Shown here piece by piece: positions 1-6,775 of a DNA stretch of 64,000 bases. A program made the translations under genes and the position numbers. The notes beneath the pieces were generated by a model. The model saw only the letters and a list, made by a program, of their open reading frames with translations, ran no database searches and was not told the origin of the DNA. Source of the stretch: Cognatishimia sp. F0-27 (GTDB lineage Bacteria; Pseudomonadota; Alphaproteobacteria; Rhodobacterales; Rhodobacteraceae); contig NZ_JAFMPQ010000006.1 of assembly GCF_020667845.1 (NCBI RefSeq), positions 1 through 64,000 on the forward strand, written 5' to 3'. Every line of letters begins with the position of its first letter. Position 1 is the first letter of the stretch.

Positions 1-341
1 GTCGCCGTGTCCGTCTGGCGGCGTCGCCCGTGGAGAGCTTGAAACATGGGCACGCATCACCGTTTGTCGGGCTCTGAAAGCGGCGCAGTTCGCCTACATT
101 GTCGGTTTGTTCCCATGAAGCTCTGAGCTGCAATGCGCACGGCTTGAAGTCCCTGATTGTGCCAAGGGGGGGTGGCCCGGCCTTGTCATCCGGTGCCTCA
201 ACACCTTTGAGGGGAAATATTCAGTTGATTTCCCCGCAGGGTTGCCAAGACGGTGCCGCGTCTTCGAAAATGTCGCATCCGGGATTGCGGCAAGCCACCA
301 TTGACCGCCAAGATCATAAGAATAAGCCACGGGGACACACC
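1..341. other. Non-coding leader upstream of the SulP gene
   Basis: I see no gene here. The stretch carries two adjacent inverted repeats (positions 196-212 and 211-235, listed separately) and probably holds the promoter and leader of the transporter gene that starts at 342. The SulP reading frame stays open back to position 99, but that part reads as low-quality coding (a Cys/Ser/Gly-rich peptide with no family similarity), so I treat it as untranslated. Confidence 0.5.
196..235 (+). promoter_or_regulatory. Tandem inverted repeats in the SulP leader
   Basis: The first arm pair is CCTCAA (196-201) and TTGAGG (207-212) with a 5-nt loop. The second is GGGGAAAT (211-218) and ATTTCCCC (228-235), a perfect 8-bp stem with a 9-nt loop. 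They share two G residues, so only one can form fully at a time. They lie 107 bp or more before the start codon. They could be an operator or a leader structure controlling the transporter; there is no T-tract for a terminator. Confidence 0.35.
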
Positions 342-2546
342 ATGACGGTTGCATCCGGATCATTGAACACGCCGGCGCAATCGGGTTGGGTTGCGCGGGC
401 TCAGGCCGGGTTGCTGGCCGGGCTTATGGCCACAGTTTTCTCAATCACTCACGCCACACTGGTCACGGCGGCGGTGACCCCGGAGGCGACCTCCGTGGTG
501 ATCGGCATGGCCCTCATGGGGACCACGGTCCTTTGCGTCATCCTGGGTCTGTTCTCAGGCTTTCCGGGGTTGGTCCCGATGGTGCAGGATGTGCCGAGCG
601 CGGCCATAGGGGCCATACTCGTTGCCGTGGTGGCAGATCGCGCTGCCGGGGCCGGTGTGGTGAGCGTTCCGGAAATTGTCATCCTGTGTTCGATATCCGG
701 GCTGGCCTTTTCGATATCGCTCTACGTGTTTGGCACGCTGCGTCTGGCGGCGGTCATGCGCTTTGCCCCAAGGCCCGTTCTCGCAGGGTTTCTTGCCGGA
801 ACGGGGTATTTTGTGGTGATCGGTGCGATTGGCATCTGTCTCGGCGGTGTCGTCACGCTGGACCGCTTGCCCGAGTTGCTCGAGTCTCCGGTGCTGGCCA
901 AGGCAGGCGTGGCGCTTTCAGTGGGTGCCGCGTTGTTTCTTGGCACGCGGGTCATGCCGCTCAATCTCGTTGTCGGCGGAGTCATCTGCGGCTCTCTCGC
1001 GCTGTTTCACGCGGTGAGAGCCTATCTTGGCGTCGATCTTGCAACCTTGGCGGAGACCGGTTGGACGGCAACCCTGCCGGAGGGCGGATTGTTCTGGCCA
1101 CCGGTCCAGCTTGAGGAGCTGAGAAATACCGATCTTGGCTACATCACGGCCCAGATCTTTCCGATCTGCACCATGATTGTGCTGGCCACTGCGGCCTTCC
1201 TGATGAGCAGTTCGGCGCTTGAGGCAAAGGCGCGTCGAGACCTGCGTCTCGATCAGGAACTCAAGGTTCTGGGCCTGTCCAACCTCGTTGCCACCGCGCT
1301 GGGCGGTTTGCCGGGCTATCACGGGGTGGCCTCGACCCTTGCGGGCTTCAGCATTGCCAAACCGCATCGCGCCATTTCGCTGGTGGCCGGGGCGTTTGTG
1401 CTTCTGGTCTTCATGTTCGGCGCCAGCATCCTGTCCGTCCTGCCGCTGCCGATCTTTGCCGGCTGCATGCTTTGGGTTGGTTTCGGGCTTTTGCACGAAT
1501 GGTTGCTGCGCGAGATGCGCGTGACCCCGATCAGCGAGGCCTGTCTGACGCTGGCGATATTTCTCGTCATCGCGATGTTCGGGCTATTTGAGGGCACCGT
1601 CTTCGGCCTCGTTGCGGGGGCCGCTCTTTTCGTGGTCGATTACAGCCGCATGGATCCGGTGCGCAACGCGCTGTCGGGCGACGTGTTCCACGGCTCGACG
1701 GAGCGCAGCCCGGAAGAGCTGCGGGTGCTCAAGGAGTATGGGGCGTCCGTCGTCATCATGCGCCTGCAGGGCTATATCTTCTTTGGCACGGCGCACCGCC
1801 TTCGCGAGCGGATCAAGACCGCCGTGTTGCGGCATGAAGTGACGTATCTGGTGATCGATTTCGAAGCCGTGAGCGGCATCGACGCCACGGCCGTTGTGAC
1901 CTTTGAACGGATTGCCGACGAGTTGGAGGCGGCGCAGGTGCGCGCCGCCATGACCGGCATGAACACGACCGTCGCGGGCGTGTTCCGACGCTCGGGCCTT
2001 GCGTTCGATACCCGTCGCGGCTTTTCGCACAGCACTGACATGAACACGGCCCTTTCGGAGTTCGAGGACGATGTCATTGCGACGCATATGTCCGACGGGG
2101 TCACCACTCCGTCGGGGATCGAGAATGTGCTCGTCCAGATCGTCGGGAACGCGGCAGATGCGGCCCGTCTGCTGGAGTATCTGGAGCGGGTCGACGTGCC
2201 GCAAGGGCGGATCATCGTGGCCGAGGGCGAGCAGGCGGCGGAGGTGTATTTCCTCGAAACCGGGGAGGCCAACGTTTACGTCGAAGGACAAGGGGGACCA
2301 CGCAAGCTGCGCAGGCTGCGGGCCGGCACGATCATCGGCGAGATTGCCTATTTCACGAGCGGCGTGCGCAGCACGACCGTCAGCGCGGGCACGGATTGTG
2401 TGCTGTGGTGCTTCTCGCCGGATCAGGCGAAGCGGTTGCTCGAAGAGGCGCCGTATCTGTCGAGCAAGCTGCATGCGGGCTTTGCCCAGGTGCTTGCCGA
2501 ACGGGTGGCGGCCAATACCCGTCTTATCCGGATGTTGCAGGCCTGA
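342..2546 (+). CDS. SulP-family anion transporter with STAS and cyclic-nucleotide-binding domains
   Basis: A 734-residue inner-membrane protein. Roughly residues 20-440 form the multi-helix SulP/SLC26 core, which moves sulfate, bicarbonate or similar anions in characterised members. Residues about 466-555 are a STAS domain, with the segment LVIDFEAVSGIDATA typical of that fold. Residues about 613-715 form a cNMP-binding domain with a phosphate-binding cassette of the form GEIAYFTSGVRSTTV that keeps the Gly-Glu and the Arg that grip cyclic nucleotides. The start at 342 (ATG) was chosen because the SulP homology begins there. The fused C-terminal sensor suggests transport gated by cAMP or cGMP, which is notable next to a cyclase-like gene and a Crp-like regulator. 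The substrate cannot be read from the sequence. Confidence 0.88.
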   Translation: MTVASGSLNTPAQSGWVARAQAGLLAGLMATVFSITHATLVTAAVTPEATSVVIGMALMGTTVLCVILGLFSGFPGLVPMVQDVPSAAIGAILVAVVADRAAGAGVVSVPEIVILCSISGLAFSISLYVFGTLRLAAVMRFAPRPVLAGFLAGTGYFVVIGAIGICLGGVVTLDRLPELLESPVLAKAGVALSVGAALFLGTRVMPLNLVVGGVICGSLALFHAVRAYLGVDLATLAETGWTATLPEGGLFWPPVQLEELRNTDLGYITAQIFPICTMIVLATAAFLMSSSALEAKARRDLRLDQELKVLGLSNLVATALGGLPGYHGVASTLAGFSIAKPHRAISLVAGAFVLLVFMFGASILSVLPLPIFAGCMLWVGFGLLHEWLLREMRVTPISEACLTLAIFLVIAMFGLFEGTVFGLVAGAALFVVDYSRMDPVRNALSGDVFHGSTERSPEELRVLKEYGASVVIMRLQGYIFFGTAHRLRERIKTAVLRHEVTYLVIDFEAVSGIDATAVVTFERIADELEAAQVRAAMTGMNTTVAGVFRRSGLAFDTRRGFSHSTDMNTALSEFEDDVIATHMSDGVTTPSGIENVLVQIVGNAADAARLLEYLERVDVPQGRIIVAEGEQAAEVYFLETGEANVYVEGQGGPRKLRRLRAGTIIGEIAYFTSGVRSTTVSAGTDCVLWCFSPDQAKRLLEEAPYLSSKLHAGFAQVLAERVAANTRLIRMLQA

Positions 2547-2812
2547 ACGCCGGACCAAGGCCGAACACCCCACGGCTGGAGCGATAACGCGCTGTTCCGC
2601 CTGAAACCGTTTCGGCCGGGAGGAGAAGGCGCAGCGAGCGCAGGAACACAACGCACAAAGAGCAAAGAGGCGCGTCTTGCGCGATTGACCCCGCTTTGCA
2701 GGACCCTTTGACACTGTTCCTCGCCCCGAGGTGCGGCACCCCGGCCGCGCGGGACCGGACAAGGGGGACGAAGAGCGCCTCGCCCACGCTCTTCGCGTGT
2801 CAGATCGGGGTC

Positions 2813-3376
2813 TTAGCCGAGCTTGCCGCCGCGATGGGCCATCTGCATATGGGCGGCATATGAATTCACGGCACGGTTGCCGGGCTGGTTGGCTTCGAGC
2901 ACAAGCTTTTCCAGATCGCCGCTTTCGACTTCGATCGAGATCGTTTGTTCATGCTTTGACAGCCGCCACATGTAGAGCTGGCCAGTCAGTGAATCCGAAA
3001 CAGCCTTGTCGCGCGTCGCCTCGTAGGGTTCGCCATGACCCTTGACGATCATGATGCGCGGTTTGGCGAGACGGTAGCTGTGGCCTTCGTAGCCGTAGGC
3101 ATAGATCAGCGCCATGGTCGGCACCGGCGCCTTTTCACCCTCGGCCACGTCGATCGGCACGGCCTTGAGTTCGAGGCGGTTGGCGAAATCCGACCGGACA
3201 CTCATGTAGCCCTTGGCCAGATCCCCCTGGTTCTCATCCGTCAGCAATATGGATGCCTTGCCATCGGATGTGACCGTGGTGGTGACGTTTGGCGACGGGT
3301 GCATGTGCGAGCCGATCAGCACCACCTCGGACGGATCGTAATACGTCTCCGGGATCAGCGAGAGAATATCTTCCAT
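2813..3376 (-). CDS. Conserved-looking hypothetical protein, partner of the metallopeptidase
   Basis: I do not recognise this 187-residue protein. It has no signal peptide, membrane segment or Cys-rich motif, and looks like a soluble, mainly beta-rich protein: an N-terminal part with alternating Val/Thr stretches, then segments such as MALIYAYGYEGHSYRL. The start is ATG at 3376 preceded by AAGGAAA six bases upstream. It lies 18 bp downstream of the metallopeptidase gene on the same strand, so the two are very likely co-transcribed, and through the Crp-type box at 4696-4713 may belong to the cAMP-linked module. A substrate, inhibitor or chaperone of the peptidase is possible but is only inference. 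Confidence 0.7.
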   Translation of the reverse strand: MEDILSLIPETYYDPSEVVLIGSHMHPSPNVTTTVTSDGKASILLTDENQGDLAKGYMSVRSDFANRLELKAVPIDVAEGEKAPVPTMALIYAYGYEGHSYRLAKPRIMIVKGHGEPYEATRDKAVSDSLTGQLYMWRLSKHEQTISIEVESGDLEKLVLEANQPGNRAVNSYAAHMQMAHRGGKLG

Positions 3377-3394
3377 GACGGTTTCCTTTTTTGA

Positions 3395-4639
3395 CTAAAA
3401 CCATTGAGCGGACCGGGATTGCGTCCGGCCCAAAGAGAACGTGTCGTAAGGGGTGATGATCTCGCGCCAGGCAAGACATTCTGCTGCGGTCTCGGCGGCC
3501 TCGCCCTGGCCTTGTTCCTGAAGCGCGTCACACACCGCAAAAGCCGCATCGGCGTAGGTCAGCGTCTCGCTGTCAAGCTTGTGCCAGGATGCCGCCAAAC
3601 CCATCGCCACGATATCGCGCGCGTCGGCCAGCGCGGATTTGAGATGGAAATGCTTCAGGTCGTAATCGGCCCGGAAGGCCGAGGCAAAAGTGTGCGACAG
3701 GTCGCTGTCGATATCGCGCGCGTCCGGGATGGAGCCTCGCGGAAGATCCACAAGCCCGCGCTGAACGCAAAGATCGTGATAGGTCTCGACCAGCGTATCG
3801 AAAATTCCGCCAGTGAAAGGCCGGGACCTGTCATGCACCTCGTTGCCGACCTCGGTAAGCTTGCGGGCATTGCCGGCGATGCGGATTTGCCGCTCGTCGG
3901 CGAGCTCGGCCACGCGGTTCAATTCGTTGAGCGCCATCAGGTTTCCCGACCCACGCCGCAGCAGGCGGTCCATCGCGGTGTCGAAATGCAACATGGCGAT
4001 CAGCGAGCAAAGGTCGGACACGCCTTCGTGGTAGGCAAAAAGATCCGGTCCAGGTGGCAATCCGGGCCTCGGCAGTCCGATCTCGGAAAACAGGATGGAA
4101 TGCCCGATCTCATGCGCAATGACGTCAAAATTGAGCGCATAGAGGTCACGGCGGCCATCCGGAGTAGGCTTGTAGCCGAATTCCAGCATGCCGTAGCCCG
4201 ATTGCGCATTGTCCCACTCTATCAGGGGAATGATCTCGAGCCGGTCGTAGGTGCTCGCGAAATGCCAATTGATCCGGTTGCCCAGATATCCTTCCCAGAC
4301 ATCCAAGACCCGCGCGACGCAGCCGAACACATGCACCCCGAGGAACGCGGGGCTATCGGGAGGAATATGATCCCAGTGCCCATCGGGCGAGGGTTCGGCC
4401 GGAGGGTAACGCCCACCGTTGTAAGGCGGCAGGTAAGGATAGTTATAGGGGGCCTTGTCCGTATTGGGACGCACGACATACATGCGGTCATTTGCGGGAC
4501 CCGCAAGAATGGAGCCCTGGGGGTCCGAAACCCAGACAAGCTCGGGCTTGTCATAGCCAGGTGTGCTTGGTGATTGGGGATACAAGAGAAACCGAGTGCC
4601 CAAGCTCTGTTCAGAGGCCACCAACGCGCGATACTCCAC
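3395..4639 (-). CDS. Putative thermolysin-type (gluzincin) zinc metallopeptidase, cytoplasmic
   Basis: A 414-residue protein carrying the zinc motif HEIGH at residues 176-180. About 25 residues later, HEGVSD (204-209) matches the position and context of the third zinc ligand Glu in M4-type gluzincins (NExxSD). A later GGIFDTLVETYHDL segment is compatible with the helical C-terminal half of such enzymes. There is no signal peptide or pro-domain, unlike secreted thermolysins, so it should act in the cytoplasm. The listed start is GTG at 4639 without a good Shine-Dalgarno; TTG at 4624 or GTG at 4621, preceded by GGAG, are alternatives. A perfect Crp-type box lies 57 bp upstream. It sits downstream of the YcaO and TfuA genes on the same strand, 253 bp away. 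The substrate is unknown. Confidence 0.72.
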   Translation of the reverse strand: MEYRALVASEQSLGTRFLLYPQSPSTPGYDKPELVWVSDPQGSILAGPANDRMYVVRPNTDKAPYNYPYLPPYNGGRYPPAEPSPDGHWDHIPPDSPAFLGVHVFGCVARVLDVWEGYLGNRINWHFASTYDRLEIIPLIEWDNAQSGYGMLEFGYKPTPDGRRDLYALNFDVIAHEIGHSILFSEIGLPRPGLPPGPDLFAYHEGVSDLCSLIAMLHFDTAMDRLLRRGSGNLMALNELNRVAELADERQIRIAGNARKLTEVGNEVHDRSRPFTGGIFDTLVETYHDLCVQRGLVDLPRGSIPDARDIDSDLSHTFASAFRADYDLKHFHLKSALADARDIVAMGLAASWHKLDSETLTYADAAFAVCDALQEQGQGEAAETAAECLAWREIITPYDTFSLGRTQSRSAQWF

Positions 4640-4695
4640 AAATCAATACAACGAATCTGTATTATCTTTTGTTAACCATACAACCAGATTGCGAT

Positions 4696-4713
4696 CTGTG
4701 AAGTTATTCACAG
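4696..4713 (-). promoter_or_regulatory. Crp-type operator upstream of the metallopeptidase operon
   Basis: The sequence is a perfect palindrome, CTGTGAA-GTTA-TTCACAG, and fits the Crp consensus TGTGA-N6-TCACA exactly. Its centre is about 40 bp upstream of an AT-rich block containing GATAAT (minus strand, 4661-4666) that could serve as a -10 element for the gene starting at 4639. It shares GTGAA-N4-TTCAC with the box at 9825-9840 next to the crp-like gene. Binding by the product of that gene is inferred. Confidence 0.65.
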
Positions 4714-4892
4714 ACAGGAGGTTCCGGCGTTGCGTGGGCCCGACCCGGAAGGGGTGGCATGTCACAGGACAATTGGACCCGCGCCCTTCAAGCCTGAGAC
4801 GGGCACGGCAACGCTGTATGATGCCGCGCCGAAGCTTCCGGAGCAACACAGGGCAAGGAGCTTGATTTGGATTGGCGGGGGGCGTTTGCGGC

Positions 4893-5621
4893 TCAGGGCG
4901 CGCCGCGCTGGGGGAGGGGCAGCCCGCTGTCATGCAGGTCGTCGAGCCATGCATGCACAAGCGGTGGCTCCGGACAGTCGGGGCGTGGCCATGTATCGGC
5001 TTCTGCCAGCGCGGCCAACCGTGTCAAAAGCGCTCGGGCATCCGCCGCCTTTTGCGGCACGCGGAAGGGAGCAGCCTCCGCCGGCAGGCGCCTCTCGGGA
5101 AAGGGCAGATTGGCACAGGCGCGCAGCATGGCCGCGGCTGCGCGATTGTCGAGCGCTCCGGATCGCCGCGCCCGCGACAGGCTGCGCTGAATGTCAACGA
5201 GTGCGTCTGATAGCGGCTGGGCTCCGAGTTCCGCAGGCATATGCGTCACCGCGACGGCGTCATCGGGCAGAAGCGCAAAGCGGCGATACCAACGAAAGAT
5301 CACCCCAATCCCGATCATGCCGTGAGCATCGAGTTCGGCGGCACGCAACGCGCCCATGCTCGCCGCGCCGAAAACCGGAATGCCAGCGCCCAGCGCCCAG
5401 AGGATTTCCCGATGGCGCACCGTGGGCGCATCCTTGAAAATCCCGTCGATCAACGCGAGGGCAGGCGGCCGATCAAGGCTCGCGCGATAGAGGTCGCCTT
5501 GCCCGGCTGGAGGACGATACTCCGCATCGAGGATCTTTCGGGCTTCCGCAACAGGCAGGCTCGGCCCGAGAAAGACCACGGGTTTGCGTGTTCTGCGACC
5601 TGCGCCCGCCGGTGTGGTCAT
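4893..5621 (-). CDS. TfuA-like protein (YcaO partner)
   Basis: A 242-residue TfuA-domain protein. The core PVVFLGPSL, an IDGIF segment and a PVFGAASMGALRAAEL segment (residues about 80-95) are characteristic of the family named after TfuA of trifolitoxin biosynthesis. TfuA proteins act with YcaO enzymes in backbone thioamide formation on peptides or proteins; a role in sulfur delivery has been proposed. Here the ATG overlaps the YcaO stop by four bases (ATGA), indicating translational coupling and a working pair. The protein has no signal peptide. No precursor peptide gene is apparent next to it, so the substrate could be a larger cellular protein. Confidence 0.88.
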   Translation of the reverse strand: MTTPAGAGRRTRKPVVFLGPSLPVAEARKILDAEYRPPAGQGDLYRASLDRPPALALIDGIFKDAPTVRHREILWALGAGIPVFGAASMGALRAAELDAHGMIGIGVIFRWYRRFALLPDDAVAVTHMPAELGAQPLSDALVDIQRSLSRARRSGALDNRAAAAMLRACANLPFPERRLPAEAAPFRVPQKAADARALLTRLAALAEADTWPRPDCPEPPLVHAWLDDLHDSGLPLPQRGAP

Positions 5622-6775
5622 GCCGCATGCTCCAGTCGCAAGGGGTCGAGGATCAGCGATGGCGCAAAGACTCGTGCAATCGTGAGCGGAAGGTCCGGGT
5701 CATGGTGCAAGACGACGGCAAAGACCGGCGCGATGTCTTCCACCAGCATCGCCAGCGTCGTCGGTGCGGCGCTTGCTTCGTCTGCACCGCTCCGGTCGCG
5801 CAGCACCGGGCTGGAGGTCATCGCATGGCGCGCCCATTCCGCCCTCAGCACGTCAGGCGGGTAGCCATGGGTATAGAAGCGGGTCGTGATGTCTTCGCGC
5901 GCGCCGGAGATGACGGCGAGGCGGGCCTGAACGGCCTCCGCCAGCGCGGCGGCAATCGCGGCGCCTGCATCCGGACGAGCGGCAAAGCCCGAAGCGGGCA
6001 GGGGCAGGGCGGCGCTCCCGGGTTCTTCCATGACCTGCACCCGGACGACCGTGATCCCCGCAAGGGCGGCCGGTGCCTGCCAGAGCGCGGCCCGCAGTCC
6101 GGCTTTGTCCAGAGTGTCGAGAAGCGGGGCGCTGCGCGGGTCACCGGCGGGAAAGGCGCGCCGTTGCCAGTTGTCTTGCGCGTCGGCGCGGATGCGTGCA
6201 TCCGCCTCGATGCTTTCGAGAAGACCATGCATCAGCGCTGTTGCAAGCGTTGTGCCGGCGCCAAGCCCGACGGATTGGCGCAGGATCGGCGCGACCTCCG
6301 CTTCGGCTCCAAGGGTAAAATCGGTGTTCAGCAGATCCCGCGGAACCGCAGCGCGGCGCATGGTGCTCAGCTCCCAGGCGGCAACGAAGGGCGTGTCGGC
6401 GGTCGGCCAGTCTGCGCCCGGCGCAAGCGCGCGCCAGAGCGCCGGATCGTGCGGCGGCGCGGATGGTAGTCGGGAGGGCCGTTCCCCCGCCGCCATTTCG
6501 AGGCATTCCAGTGCCGCGCCAACCGCGGCGCCAGCCCGTGTGTCGGCCTTGCCTTGCGTGACAGCGTTGGAGTGGGCCAGCGGTCGGACCGCCTGCACCA
6601 CCGGGAAGCCGAGCCTGTCCAGACCGGTGATATCGGCCATCCGGGTGATCCCGAACGCGGGCAATCGCGGGCGCAATCGCGCCCAGAACGCATCTGTGGC
6701 CAGTGCTTGCACGGGGCGCGCATGAAGTGCGCGGGTGAGGGTGGCCGCATCGGGCTGCTCAGAGGTCCAGCGCAT
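5618..6775 (-). CDS. YcaO-domain ATP-dependent backbone-modifying enzyme
   Basis: A 385-residue YcaO protein. YcaO enzymes use ATP to activate peptide amide bonds, giving azolines, amidines or thioamides. The ATP/Mg signature elements look intact: GAALECLEMAAGE, then a GLGAGTTLATALMHGLLE segment leading into SIEADARIR, then ALAEAVQARLAVISGAR. The C-terminus lacks an obvious PxPxP tail, which is also seen in stand-alone and TfuA-linked YcaOs. I chose ATG at 6775 rather than an upstream start because it reduces the overlap with the preceding cyclase gene to 17 bp. It is followed directly by tfuA, which points to thioamidation rather than azole formation; the modified substrate is not evident. 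Confidence 0.88.
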   Translation of the reverse strand: MRWTSEQPDAATLTRALHARPVQALATDAFWARLRPRLPAFGITRMADITGLDRLGFPVVQAVRPLAHSNAVTQGKADTRAGAAVGAALECLEMAAGERPSRLPSAPPHDPALWRALAPGADWPTADTPFVAAWELSTMRRAAVPRDLLNTDFTLGAEAEVAPILRQSVGLGAGTTLATALMHGLLESIEADARIRADAQDNWQRRAFPAGDPRSAPLLDTLDKAGLRAALWQAPAALAGITVVRVQVMEEPGSAALPLPASGFAARPDAGAAIAAALAEAVQARLAVISGAREDITTRFYTHGYPPDVLRAEWARHAMTSSPVLRDRSGADEASAAPTTLAMLVEDIAPVFAVVLHHDPDLPLTIARVFAPSLILDPLRLEHAA

